64,000 nucleotides of DNA from Kwoniella bestiolae CBS 10118 (lineage: Eukaryota > Basidiomycota > Tremellomycetes > Tremellales > Cryptococcaceae). Below the pieces are notes generated by a model. It saw only the letters and a list, made by a program, of their open reading frames with translations, did not search any database and was not told the origin of the DNA. Positions 1 to 12,200 of the stretch are shown here, piece by piece; position 1 is the first letter of the stretch, and every line of letters begins with the position of its first letter. The position numbers and the translations under genes are program-made. Where the stretch lies: contig NC_089244.1 in assembly GCF_000512585.2 (NCBI RefSeq), positions 1,116,001 to 1,180,000 on the forward strand. Direction: 5' to 3'.

Positions 1-1078
1 CTCGCCGATGGTGATGGGGAGGATGTGGTCTTCGTCCAGGGCTAGGGTTATACCTTTGTTTGGCTGAATGTAATGATTAGTTAGCTTCATCCTGGTATGC
101 CCATGTGATACGTGAGCAGCTCCGGATCCTACCAGAATACACTAAACCCGCACACGTCCATTTACTGCTCTGACTCATCTCATCCACGAGCTTCGACTCA
201 GATGTGCATGCGCAAAAGAAAGACTCACCTGAATCACACAACTTATCAACCTAGCCTGCAACTCCTCATCTTCCCCCGGCTTAACCATTATCCTATGCAC
301 GACGTCCTCCCTCGGACCGAACCCCGCGTCCCCCAAGTTGTCCGAATGAAGTATGAAAGTTATACCTGGGAAATCCAGCTTGTCCCCCGCCTTGTCGAGG
401 AAGGTAGGACCCATGAGTCTACCTACCCGAGCTCGGGTGAGGGGCATATGTGCCGAGCTGAGGATTTCGGTCTCGTATGATAGTTCCAGCTGATTGGCAG
501 GCGAGATTGAGGAGGAGGAGTTGGAAGAGGGTGAGGGGAGAGTAATGGTTATGAGGGATAGGAGTTGGTATATTGGTGAAGGAGGGAAATAGAGGGTTAG
601 GTGGGGGAGGTGAATGGTTGTTGCTGATTTGTGTGGGGACTACGACCATTCAAAAGCAATTAGCTTTAGATTCCCATTTTGCACTCTCATCTTCCAGTTG
701 TCGTTGCTACCTTTCTGAGGTAGATTGATGAGAAACAAAAGGTATCCTGCTTAGATTCGAGGGGACGATGATACGCACATCTACATCCCATGATACTTCT
801 ACTTTGGGGTACTCTGTCTTGTGGGTTCGTATGAGTTCGAGTGCATGCCATAGATTGTCGCCTATGGGATACCAATTGCACTTATCAGTATGAGATGGTC
901 GCTCCTCGAGATGATAATCAGCTTTGCCCCCTTCCCATTGGCGGCAAATCATCAATCATCAACAAAGGATGGAAGTGGACTCACCAAGTTGAAATATCCC
1001 TACTCCTTCTCCAGGGGTGACCTCGTAAGTCGGGGTTAGGCTCCTCGCGTTCAAATTCTGAGTACCGACCTCTATCAT
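1..1078 (-). CDS. UPF0183 / PHAF1-like protein, 3' end outside window
   Basis: The conserved UPF0183 family (animal PHAF1/C16orf70) is linked to phagophore and autophagosome assembly; a fungal role is inferred only. Exons (minus): 1078-985, 861-779, 639-229, 63-1, the last running off the left edge. Phases agree, giving 217 visible residues. Family landmarks are an N-terminal LGDNLWHALELIR, then YPKVEVSW, later LELSYETEILSS with PGITFIL, and the start of the C-terminal block GITLALDEDHILPITIGE. The ATG at 1078 is the only one in frame before LGDNLW. The intron before the SPHKSATT block (778-640) removes an in-frame TAG. The gene is divergent from the dysferlin-domain gene across about 280 bp. 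Confidence 0.75.
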
Positions 1079-1356
1079 TGTTGATGCTGGATCCTCGGTC
1101 TACTTGTGTCATTGACAGTGGATGAGGTGATGATAAGTTGAGAAGGATACTCGTGATCGCATCAATCCTTGTTATTGTTTCAGCTGGACTCGTGTTTGAT
1201 TCATCTTACGTCATAGTGAAACGTAACCCCGACCTAACCTGACCTGCCTTCCCGAAAGACCTTTTCATCTCTGCTCGTTCATCTTCCCATCTCAGCACAC
1301 ATCTTATATCTTGGGCAGCCCTCGTCCTCATTCACAGAAGGGCCCTGTAGCCCCAA

Positions 1357-2889
1357 ATGGCCTCCCCAACCACACAAAACCCACCCACAACAACCCAATC
1401 ACCCCAAGAAGACATCGAAGCCATCCAATCCTCCCTCAATGCACGGAGCAAGCGTCGTCTGTCCCTACGTACCATACTGAGCTCGTATAAATCGCAGCAC
1501 GATCTCAAGGGAAAGGCAAAAGCAGATGAACAAGCTATAGCTGAAGAGGAGGACGAAGAAGGGGAGGATGTGTTTAAAGTTGATACGGTTGATATTGAAC
1601 GATATCGACAATCAAAGGGAGATCCTATACAGATCAATCGGGGGCAGAATAAGGATGTTAATGTTGAGGATGTACAGGTGGGATTTGAGAAGGAGTATGT
1701 GTGGGATGGTGAGTGATTTCATCATCATGGTACTGTATCTCAAGGCGTACAAACGTCTTCGGTGCGTAGGGTTATTGGCTGACTCAAACATGATGTAGTG
1801 CTATTTGAGAACCAGCGAGGGTGAGTCGATGTCGATCATAATCTCACAACTACACTGACAAGCCAAGATTCGTGATCAGTGTGGAACGTATATAGAGTAT
1901 CCTGCTGATAATTCATCTTAACAGAATATACATCCTAGGCAAAGGATACTTCTCCTCTCGCTCCCTCCTTCCCGCCGACCCCTCAGCATTCACCCGTCCC
2001 ACCCAAAACATCCCCTCAGCCTCAAGTCTAGGTATACGCACCAACAATCCTCCACCACCCAACACCCAGGACCCAGGGCCGTCCAGCTCAACCAAAACCC
2101 AGCGAGCCAAGCGATCCAATAAGACCTCCTATACGCTCGAGACGTACCAGCCCCCTCTGCCGGAATGGCAATACCTCACACCGTGGATGATCAACATGCG
2201 AACGGGGACTGACGAGCTGGGGTGGAGGTACAATGCGTGGTTCAGACCCAGGGGGTGGTCTAGTCATTCAGGCCCATTGGGGTGGGGAGGGTGGGTGAGA
2301 AGGAGGGAGTGGATACGGTTACGTGCTGTGGGACTTGGGGGGATTAAGATGGTAGATATGGAGGGGAGGGATAGGGTAGAGAGGAAGGGGGAGAAGTTGA
2401 AAGATGTTATGGGGAGTGAAGAGGTGGGGGAGAATGTACAGAGTGTATTGGTGGTTATGGGTAAGATCGGGTTGGACAGGCAAAGATTGGATTTGTGGAA
2501 GAAGTGGTTAGATAAGGAGAAGAGGGGAAGTGAATCTTGGAAGAGATTAGAGATTCTGTGCGAGGATGAACACGCTGTGAGTAATGTGATGATCCCTGGG
2601 GGACTGACTTTCTATATATGCATGACTTCGTGTAATCTAATGATTTATCTATATTCAGCTCAACGATCTGCGTAAACAATTCACCTATCCCTCCATCTCC
2701 TTCCCTCTTTTCCTGGAGATCCTCCGATCCCACCATATCAACATACCCGAATCATTCGATGATAAACCCAATTCAACTTCCAATTCCAATTCTACCCAGT
2801 CCTCTTCAATCCCCTCAACCCCTCCAGCACCATCCTCCCCAGAACCGCCCCCACAGGATAAAAGCAAAATATCCAACTCAACCCCCTAG
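1357..2889 (+). CDS. Dysferlin-domain (Peroxin/Ferlin, Spo73/Mug65-like) protein
   Basis: Exons 1357-1708, 1799-1820, 1925-2576, 2659-2889 give 418 residues. The DysF-N half is seen as VWDVLFENQRG (from about residue 116, built across the 22-nt second exon) followed by GKGYFSSRSLLPADP. The DysF-C half is WRYNAWFRPRGW with RRREWIRLR around residues 222-260. The family comprises peroxisomal Pex23/Pex30-type proteins and the sporulation protein Spo73, which act in organelle or prospore membrane shaping. No membrane segment is evident, so a Spo73/Mug65-like cytoplasmic protein fits better than Pex30. The C-terminus is Ser/Pro-rich. Its stop codon lies only 3 bp from the stop of the convergent ITPA gene. 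Confidence 0.72.
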
Positions 2890-2892
2890 ACC

Positions 2893-3876
2893 CTACTTCC
2901 CCTCCTTAGCTTTATCCTGCAAATACACCCTCAGCTTCTCCAAGGCCCTATACCTATGCGAAATCGTATTCTTCTCTTGCCCGTCCATCTCGGCGTATGT
3001 CCTATTTCCCCCCAATTCGATTGGCTGGAAGATTGGATCCCAGCCGAAATGCGTTGGTCCTCTTGCTGGAACGATGTTCCCCTCCGTCCTTCCCTCAAAG
3101 AGGATGGGTTCCTGTCCTGGTCCGGGGGAGTAGGCGAATGTGCAGAGGGCGTGGGCGCGGGTGGTGGAGAATCCTTTGAGGAGGTTGTTGAGGCCTGTTG
3201 TTTTCCCATTTTTAGCATTAGCATGTCTCGGAGTAAAGCTTAAAGCTTAGGCCTGAGGGCGATTGATTGTTGTATTGGTATCGTGCGATGATTTCACATA
3301 GTACGACGATGGATGTGGATATGTAGCATTGATGTAACTCACCTTCGTGTCCTAGATTACCCAAGAAGTCCTTGATATATGGTCCTGGCAGACCATTTAA
3401 CGCATCAAAACATAATGCCGTATCCTCAGTTACACAAGCTGTACCGAGCTGTTCCAACAAGAAACACCAATACCATCACATGATCGCGTCAGCTTGGTCC
3501 CGCGAGATGCGATGCTGGATAAGCCGACATACCTTCTCAGCAGCAACTTTGACCTTGGCGATAGCTACTTCCTGTGTAGTACCTTGAATCTCTGGCACTA
3601 AAAGGATCGGCCGAGCAAGATATCGTTCACGTTAGCTCTTTCGGTCCGAATGTGATATTTGAGAAGTGTGCATGTTTACTCACCATCAACAGCTTGGGAA
3701 GTCACGCTCACCCCACTCTCCCCAGAAGCCAGGATAGCTTGTACCTCTTTAAGCTTGTTGGCGTTTCCTGTGACGAATACTGCGACAGACTCAACCAGGT
3801 CAGCTGTCTACGGTGATTCCTTGTTTTCCATGACGACAGCTGAGGTATGGATTGGTAGCTCACCAAACGATGTCAT
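2893..3876 (-). CDS. HAM1: Inosine triphosphate pyrophosphatase (HAM1/ITPA)
   Basis: Hydrolyses ITP, dITP and XTP to monophosphates plus pyrophosphate in the cytosol, clearing non-canonical purines from nucleotide pools. Exons (minus): 3876-3864 (13 nt), 3779-3684, 3597-3533, 3448-3343, 3194-2893, giving 193 residues, the usual family length. Motifs: VTGNANKLKEV at residues 7-17 (substrate-binding loop), TEDTALCFDALNGLPGPYIK, FAYSPGPGQEPILFEGRTEG, the conserved FGWDPIF, TYAEM and KNTISHR near the C-terminus. All family signature residues are present, so the enzyme should be active. The 13-nt first coding exon leaves a G that completes Val5 in exon 2. Confidence 0.95.
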
Positions 3877-4366
3877 CCTGTCTTGCTTTGCTTTCCTTCC
3901 TTGTGTATGTTCTATGTTTGGTGGACGAATGACAAGGATAAGAGAGGTGTGTAGTTGATAACTTGAACAGACTACAGTATGAGTATGAGTAGAAACATAA
4001 TAATGGACAAACTCGACTCGGTGCACTTATTTACTCGTTCGGACCTCCACTTGGTAGGGAGGGTATCAGGATACTCACTCATAAACGAGCTAAGCCAAGC
4101 GAGCACTGTTGATTTGACTCGTACTCAATTCTTGGTCTCGGACCGTGAGTCCGCAGGACGACTCCTAGGCTGCGGGTCGATGCATGATCGCGAAATAGCA
4201 GAGTACGATATCGCATGACTGCACGATGCATCGAACAAGTACACCCCGCAGGGGCAGCGCGACAATGGTAATCGCCAAACCAGCAAACCAGCGAAACCAA
4301 ACGAAGGGCAGGGAAAACTATATTGTACAGTACATCACGTTTATATACATATGATGAAGATAGTAG
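3877..4366. other. Intergenic: ITPA 5' region and WBP11-like 3' region
   Basis: 490 bp between two minus-strand genes. It holds the ITPA promoter and the 3' UTR of the WBP11-like gene. Short open frames here lack family similarity or splice logic. I see no RNA gene or repeat. Confidence 0.6.
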
Positions 4367-5947
4367 CTATGACAAATCTCCCAAACCTTCCAAAAACCTC
4401 TTGTACTCATCATCCTCCCCTCCTGATCCCGACGCCTGAGGTCTAGGCTGATCACCCAACACACCCTTCAATTTACCCATCAACCCCGAATTAACCACCA
4501 CCGCCCTCTTCCTCTCATCCCCTTCCTCATCTATCTCCCCAGCTCCAGGGGCAGCATTGATAATTCCTCCTCCTGGGGCGGTCTTGCGTTTCTTAACTCC
4601 ACGAGGGACGAATGCCGTCGCTTCCTTTCGCAAGTCTCTTAATACTGGCGCAGCGGAAATTTCACCTGTACCTGCTGGTGCAGTTGGTGCAGCCGGTACC
4701 GTTTCGCCAGAGGGAGCTGGAGTTGTAGATGGGTTGGTGCCAGAAGGTGGTCTAGCGGGCAAAGCATGCTGAGCGATCCTATGTCCCTGATATGTCTGAG
4801 TGGGCGCATCGCTCAGTGGGTCCTGCACCATTGGCGGTGGTCTATTATGAGGTGTATGTCGAGGTCGGAACGTACTTGGTCCCGCTTGACCTTGAGAGTG
4901 GGCATGAAGAGGTACAGCAACAGGTCTGGGAAGGGGTGGTCTGAACCCTGCCGGAGGAGCGCCGAAACCCATTCGCATAGGTGAGGCGGAAGGTATAGTC
5001 GGAGGTTGGGGTCTGGGTGGTGGTGGACCTTCAGGTAAAGGTATATCATCTGAGTCATCCGAATCGTCTGAGTCCTCATCATCTTCATCTTGACCCGTCG
5101 GAGGTGGACCCTCTGGCATGACTATATCATCATCTTCATCCTCATCTTCGTCTTCCTCTGATTCATCTTCCTGTTCTTCGGGAGCTACAACGCAAGATAC
5201 AAGATCAGCTTGGTATTTCCACCTACAAGAATTCCGAGTTTTCAAGTTGATCACCCACTTCTCTCTCGATATGGCATCCCAGGAGGAGGTACCCCAAAAG
5301 GATTATACACCGCATCGTAATAAACGCTCTTCTTCGGATCTCTCAACCTTCCATTCTCATCGTATAGATGCTTCTGCGCTTCTTCCCTTGTCGTCCTTCC
5401 ATCGTTCTCTCTAGGTTTTTTGATCCCGAACACTCGATCTCGAGCTTCAGGGTGCTCGGTCACGTAGGCTTCCTTGGTTTTGTGGACGTAGGCAAGTTCG
5501 GATTCGAGCTCTGCTAGACGGGTTTTCGAGGTTGCGTCGGCTATGAGCAAATATCAGAGGTTAGCTATGGTCGCACACCCTACGAGGGATCTTGGATGTG
5601 AAGCTGCTCATTCTTATGGTAGAGGTGGCATGAAGAGCAAGCTCACTTTGAGTCTTCAGGTACCGTATATCAGCTTCCAACTCCCTCGTATCTCGTTTGA
5701 CAGTTTGAGCTTCCCGAACCTTCTTTCGCTCTTCTTTGTTCTACAACAAATATCAGATCATCAGCCTCCGGATCTAACAAGTCGGCAGAGTGTCGGTCCA
5801 AGTCAATACCACAGACCTTCTTCAACTCCTTCGCTCTTTGTGCTTTTCCTACGGGCAGAATCGTCAGTCAACACCAAAGCAAAGTCATCGAGTAGAAAAA
5901 GCTAACTCACGGAAGGCATCAGCGGGGTTACTACTTTTCTTTGCCAT
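4367..5947 (-). CDS. WBP11/Npw38BP-like splicing factor
   Basis: Nuclear proline-rich protein of the WBP11 family, which binds WW-domain partners (PQBP1) and associates with the spliceosome. Exons (minus): 5947-5911, 5848-5817, 5740-5647, 5540-5259, 5184-4367, giving 420 residues. The start MAKKSSNPADAFRKAQRAKE, followed by a Lys/Arg-rich helix (about residues 15-60), is typical. PPPGMPYRER ends the N-terminal half. Then come an acidic block (DEDEDEDDD, SDDSDDSDD), repeated EGPPPP proline stretches, and the conserved tail: ATAFVPRGVKKRK and final DDEYKRFLEGLGDL, matching the family's DDVYEAFMKEMEGL. The donor before the acidic exon was chosen because only AGAGAGAA|gtgggt keeps frame. Confidence 0.85.
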
Positions 5948-6319
5948 TTTGGAGCTATTATACTCTCGTATTCTAATACGCACGATCAGGCTACAGGCAA
6001 GGAAAGCATACAAGCAGATTTACAGTGGAATTGCAGCTCAAGAAAGAGAGGAGGTTGGATTGTGGAATAGGTAGCGGCAGAGAGTAGAGTAGACCACCTC
6101 CACTGTTTGTACGCTCGGTGGAACATGCTTGTTCACTCCACCCATTTAAGAACCATCACCCCTGGGTTATAGGATGTAGCTGTGCGTCATGACCACCATG
6201 CAGCACAAAATGACAACAACACGGTATCGCATGCATATCCAGCACACTATATTCTAAGCTACATAGAGCAATCTTCAACCCTCACTGATTCATACCGCCC
6301 ACCCACCCACCCGCCCACA
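5948..6319. promoter_or_regulatory. Divergent promoter region, WBP11-like / ARPC5
   Basis: 372 bp between two divergently transcribed genes, so it must hold both promoters. Short pyrimidine-rich tracts (CACCCACC repeats just before the ARPC5 ATG) are visible. No specific factor site is convincing. Confidence 0.5.
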
Positions 6320-7217
6320 ATGTCAGAATACGCCTTCCGAAAGATCAACATCGACGCCCTAGAGGAAGATGTCCTCCTCCCTTCGGACCTCTATGACCCC
6401 GATCCAAGAGGGCCTGATGGTGTGTTGGGCGATGCGCAGAGGAAGGCTGGGGAAGTTAGGAATTTGGTTTCGAGGTGGGTGTTTGCCCTCTTACCTACTT
6501 ATGTCTCATCGGCTGCCTCTACTGGAAGGATAAAGCAACACACAGCTGATTTGTGTTGGGTGCGATAGAGGAGATATACCTGGGGCATTGAATGCTATCT
6601 TGTCTGAACCTCCCTATGGAGATGGAGTGGATGAAGCTAAGGTAAGTACATTCTTACATATCCATGGTCATGATGCTGTCATGATCATCACATGGTCTAG
6701 AGTATAGATGCCAAAGCTGACATCTCTCTCGTGTCGTACGGATAGGACCTCACAACTACCTCTCTCCTCCTCATACTCAACTCCACCAGAGCATCAGAAA
6801 TCCCTACTATCCTCAAGAGTTTGGGGCAAGAGCAGCAAGATCACCTGATGGCTTATATCTACAAGGTGGGTTGAATTGTGCATCTCTTCATCAAGAATGA
6901 TTTGCTCCTGTCGTGCATGAACCCCAATCCCACCGAACCATGTGATAATTCTGATCATTATCGACAACTCATTGACCGTGGAGAACAATCGCTGATACTT
7001 TTCTCCGGTGATATAGGGAATGGCAGCCATAGGTCAAGGCTCGGACGTATCAGGTTCAGTATTATTGAATTGGCATGCTCAAGTGAGTTGTCCCTAGTGC
7101 ATTTACAACAAAGTCTTGCATGTTTTATTTTACTGATGTCTTGACGTGTTCTAGCTCACCGAAGTAGCAGGCGTAGGCTGTATAGTCCGAGTAATGACAG
7201 ATAGAAGGACTCTGTAG
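6320..7217 (+). CDS. ARC15: Arp2/3 complex subunit 5 (ARPC5, p16)
   Basis: Small subunit of the Arp2/3 complex, which nucleates branched actin at cortical patches. It bridges ARPC1/ARPC4 to the Arp2 side. Exons 6320-6474, 6569-6641, 6746-6865, 7017-7082, 7155-7217 give 158 residues, the family's normal size. Features: N-terminal YAFRKINIDALEEDVLLP, then AGEVRNLVSRGDIPGALNA, LKSLGQEQQDHLMAYIYKGM, and the C-terminal LLNWHAQLTEVAGVGCIVRV, which is strongly diagnostic. The ATG at 6320 starts directly with the conserved MSEYAFRKI. An in-frame ATG further upstream would add 46 residues that resemble nothing. Confidence 0.93.
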
Positions 7218-7487
7218 ACGTGTGACCATTGTCATGCTGGTCTAAGCTAGAAATATATATATCCATTTTCATATCTTCTGTCTATACGAACCAATAAAAA
7301 GATATGTCATGTCGTTGTACCAAAACTCCATCTATCAACCGAGCGAAGATCCTCGAAATTCCAAACCAAAATCTACCGATTCTTCTTGCCCTGTCCATAC
7401 CTGTTCCACTTTACTGTATCTTTCCCTACGTATCACCTTGTATCCATCCAGCATCCAGTCTACCACCTTACTCCCGCTTTGCCATAC

Positions 7488-8797
7488 CTATTTCTTCCCG
7501 TATCTAGTCTTCTTACCAAGATCAAATGGCACGTATTTGTACTTGATCATGTGTCTACAAGAATCGGAGAAACTGTCAGCAAAGATGGCTTTGATCGACG
7601 TATTCACAGAGCTCTACCCACTGGATCTGTCTTCTCATTGTTAACCCGAACAAAGTCAAAAAGTAGATAACCAAGATAGGCCAGTAGACAGGAACGTCGG
7701 TGGCTCGGGTGATCGTACTGAGCAGGGCTAGTCCGGTGGCTTTGGTGGCTGAGTACCAGAATTTGAATTCTGCGGTGGGCGAGAACAAGATGTTAGCAAG
7801 AGATAGCGCAGATTGACAAAGTCTCAGCCGACATGGGTTAGAGCTAAAAGATATATGAAATGATTCTCGAAAGCATACCCTACCCGAGATCCCCCACTTA
7901 TTATCCAACCCACAAGGAAGATAGTTACTCACCAGGCAACCTCCTAATAAAAGGCCTAAACTCCTCATCCTCCCCACCATTGCTAAACCCACTCATCAAC
8001 CCCTTGAACCCCCCAGGAGTAGTAGGCTTGTTCTCGTGAGCTCCTGGTAATCCGGGAGCACCCTCCTCCACATCATCAGCAGCTAGGTCTTCAGCGATGG
8101 AGGGGTCGAATCGGGGTTGGAGGAAGGCGAGGAAGAGGTTGAGGAGGTAGATTGCTAGGGCGTAGCAGACTATGTACCACTGTGGTGGAAACGGAGTATC
8201 AGCAACACATACAATTGATTCGAATGAACGGTATCGCGAGATAGGGGATTGAAGAAGGATCACGATGTGATGAGGTGATAACAGAAGTATGACCCAGTGA
8301 TATGACATTTGAGTAACAAATGTAAATTGACAAAAACAAGTACTCACCCCCTGTCTCAAAATCACATTAAGCGCAAAAAGCAAGAACAACCCCAGCGTAA
8401 CCAACCATCGTTCCATAACATGGGGTGTACTCCTATCCAACAAAGCCTGGAACTTCCTAGCATAGACATTGGTATTCTCCTTGACTAGCTGAGCGACATT
8501 CTTCTCCTCTGGCAGACCACCTCGTATACCGCTTCCTGGGGTGAGGTTTGGGATGGGAGCAGAAGAGTACGAGTTGGGTTGCATACCCGCCAGGCCTGAT
8601 CGAGGGGGGAATCCTGAGCCTGGTCCGGAGGTTGGGCCGGTGCTGCCTCCCTGGGTTGGAGGGGGGCCTGGCTGGCCTGGAGCAGAGGCGGGGTAGGGGT
8701 TCACGGAGGGGTAGGAGGGACCGTTCTGAGGCTTGGGAAGTGGACGGAAAGTCAGCATCGTTGGGTGTAGGGTTACGAAACGTTGACTTACGTTCAT
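7488..8797 (-). CDS. RER1: RER1, Golgi-to-ER retrieval receptor
   Basis: Membrane receptor of early Golgi that returns ER proteins in COPI vesicles by recognising transmembrane sorting signals. Exons (minus): 8797-8792 (6 nt, ATG AAC), 8725-8348, 8179-7933, 7769-7622, 7554-7488, giving 281 residues. Core motifs: LDRSTPHVMERW, then four hydrophobic segments, the conserved DEEFRPFIRRLPEFKFWYS, DVPVYWPILVIYFLTLFGL, and MRRQIQHMIKYKYVPFDLGK at the end. RER1 is usually about 190 residues. The extra length is a Gly/Pro/Ser-rich N-terminus of about 90 residues plus an insert (Gly/Pro-rich, APGLPGAHENK) between segments 2 and 3. The 6-nt first exon rests on a good donor (gtaagt) and acceptor. Confidence 0.92.
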
Positions 8798-9249
8798 CTT
8801 GACGGTGATGTGGTGGGAATAGGGGACAAGTGTTGAAGGAGAGTTGTAAACAAAAGTAGCTGTATGTATGGGATGTGAGACTGTGGACGTGGTAATGGAA
8901 GCAACGCCAACAACGCGAATAGCAAGTTAACGATAAACCAGGATTATCAGGGTTGACACCTCCCACATTCATATAAATCCACGTCATTTCAAGCAGTTAC
9001 GTAACAGTCACGCTATCCATGACCTTTGTTTGTGCGTGTCGTCAAGAGAAAGAGAGACCGAGATGAGATCAAGTTGGATGATCGGAAGAATCCAGTGATC
9101 ATTTCAGAGCTTCACAATATATTTTCCTCCAGTGAAACTGAACATCTAGGAGCGACAACAGACAGAAACCAAGCGTAATTCCTGTCCGAGCGAAACCTCA
9201 TCTGATCCCCTCATCCCCTCCTCTGCCCCATCTCCGCCCTGCCTCCACC
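8798..9249. promoter_or_regulatory. Divergent promoter region, RER1 / CDC27
   Basis: 452 bp between divergent genes. An AACGCGAA stretch lies near 8907-8922, a weak relative of the MluI cell-cycle box. Otherwise I see only pyrimidine-rich sequence close to the CDC27 start. Confidence 0.45.
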
Positions 9250-12200
9250 ATGACCACCCTTCCTCCTTTCTCACCTTCACAACCCCACCTCCTCAGACGA
9301 CTCCAGCAATTATCTCTCACCTCGCCAACCTCTACATCTCTATTCTACGCGAGGATATGGTATTCACTCTTACCGCCAACGGAGACAGAGCATGAATCCC
9401 TCCATACCCTGGCATTATGTTTCCTTCAATCCGAGGAACCTTATTCTGCTCTTCATCTTGTACGAGATACAGCAGGCGTCGATCACCCGGATGACTCGCC
9501 TATACCGACATTCGATCCGATAAAGAAAAAGCAGGTAGTGCCGTGTTACGGATGTGCGATTATAGTTGCCAAGTGTTGTCAGAAATTAGGGAGGTATAGT
9601 GAAGGCCAAGCTGTTTTGAATAGGGCGTTGAAGAGGTGCATACCGACTAGTGAGTTAGCTGGTCTACCTAGTCATCATTCTGGACATCTATATAGCTAAC
9701 GATGGCCGAAAATAGATCTGCCTACACCTTCAGCGGCATCCACCTCTGCATCTGCACATCTGCTGCTCGCTTCGATGTCACATAAAGGGAAAGCTCCTGA
9801 GATAGCTATAGAGAATTATCAGAAGGCTTTACAGGAGGATCCATGGCTATGGGAGGCATTCACCGGGTTATGTGATATTGGTGAACTGTCCTTATACCTT
9901 GTCATAGAAGCACGAAGCTTACGGTAATACTGTATATACAGGTTCACCACCACCGCTCGAAGCAATCTTCCCCGACCCTCCTGCGCCTTCCAGAGCCTCA
10001 TCGATACGCACATCTCGCCCACCAACTATGTCACCCAATCCCATGCCTCGGAGCTCAGCTTCCGAGATGTCAGGCTTCTTACCTGCGCGCAAGACATCGC
10101 ATCTGACGGCTAATGGTGGGGGAGGTGGCTTCTTCACGCCTGATGTTGGGGGTGGTGCAGGTGGTTCGAGATTGGGTATGATGGGAAATCCGTCCAATTG
10201 GGAGTGAGTCAACGATATATCCTCAGGTTTTTGATGCGTTAATCTTCGAACAGACTGCTAACATATCGACGCAGTACCCCGTCCGCAATGGGCGATACGA
10301 CGTTCCAACTCCCCGATCAACCTTCCCATCCAGCAGCATCCAAAAGACCTCTTCCCAACCTACTTTCCAACTTCATACCCTCCACTTCCAATCTTCTCCC
10401 AGCGTCCTTACGTTCCAACGCATCTACCCCTGTAAATCAACCTGAGCCTGCAAAGCCTCCTGCAATGAAACGCGCAAGGGGTAAAGACGCAGCTAAGAAA
10501 CCTATCGAGCCATCGGGACTAAATGGTTCGAATTTGCCTCTAGCAAGGGAATTGAAACCGAACGGAAATCTCAAATCTGTTGAACTGAATGGCCACGGGC
10601 ATGATAATGATGGATCAGTGAGGAGAAGCTCAAGACTGAAAAGTACGACCAATGGGAATGGATCCTCCAAACCACCTTCAGCAGCTAGTTCAAAAGTCAC
10701 CACTAGATCTCGGACGACGAGATCGAGATCAATCACATCCACCACTTCTAGTCAGACAAATGAAATTTCCTCTCCGCCAAATTCCTCATCCTTGGATTTG
10801 CAACTACAATCTTCCGCGGACGAGTTCTTAAGAGATATCGTTAGGAGATGCGCGAAGGCGTATAGGTGTTTAAGTTTATATCAGTGCCAGGAAGCTATAA
10901 GTGAATTGGATAGTCTGCCGGATACTGGGAAGAACAGCCCGTGGAGTCTGGATATTGTTGCGAGATGTTTCTACGAAATGGCCGATTATGTTCAGGTGGG
11001 TTTGGATCCGTGGTTATATATCTTTATCGCTCTGTCACATCCCAAGGGTCATCTCGTCCTACAATGCCGCGTACTTGCAATCTTTGTTTGCACTAGCTGA
11101 CATCTGTGAAACATTTCAGGCTCGAAGAGTATTCGTCAAACTCCTAGAGCTCGAGCCATACCGCCTCCATTCAATGGACCACTATTCCACCCTGCTATGG
11201 CACATATCAGACCCGCCCTCCTTATCCCACCTGTCCCAGAAATTGATGTCGATAAATAAAGAATCATCCCAATCTTGGATATCCACTGGTAATTGCTTTT
11301 CTCTCCAGAAAGACCACGAAGAAGCTATGCGATGTTTCAAGCGGGCGACACAGGTGGATCCGTCGAACGCTTATGCGTGGACGTTATGCGGATACGAGGC
11401 GATAGAGATGGAGGAATATGATAGGGCGCTGGGATACTTTAGGGGAGCTATCAGGTGCGAGGGAAGGTTTTATAATGCTTGGTGAGTGGTTTGCTATTTG
11501 ACAAAGGAAATCAGGGAACGGTATTCCGGTGTAACAGAGATACGGTGTCCGGTGGATATATTGGAGTGATGCAAATAGGCAATGTACGGCGGCTGATTCC
11601 GGTCAATCTTTAGGTACGGAATGGGTCTTGTATATATGAAGACTGGGAAAATCAAATATGCGGAACATCATTTTAGGCGAGCCGTTGAGATCAACCCTAC
11701 GAATGCTGTATTATTATGTTGCGTTGGAATGGTGAGTTAACGATTACCATACCTCAATTATATCATAAATGGTCAACGAACAGCACTAACAGGCATTTTG
11801 ACTTTAGGTACTCGAACAATCCGACGACGTCGTCCAAGCTATCCATTTCTACGAGAGAGCAGTACATTACGCACCTACAAGTCCGATGGTGCAGTTCAAG
11901 AGGATCAGGGCTCTGGTGGCATTACAGCGCTTTGATGTGAGTTTGTTGGTCTGCCCCACTACATCCTGAGTGAAGTGCTCTCTCTTTCACCTGCATACGT
12001 GATTCCACTTTTGTTTGAGTAATTGTTCTGATTTGAGTCCTCTTCTGATGAAAACAGGAAGCAATCACCCTCCTCGAACCGTTATCCAACCAAGCCCCAG
12101 ACGAGGCCAACATCTTCTTCTTGCTTGGTAAATGCTATCTACGCAAAGATAGGAGATCAGAAGCTACCATTGCGTTCACCACCGCGAGGGAACTGCAACC

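Noticed and set aside
640..778. In-frame TAG inside the PHAF1-like gene
   Set aside because: It lies in an intron (donor gtgcgt, acceptor gtcgtag) whose removal joins SWDVD to SPHKSATT as expected for the family.
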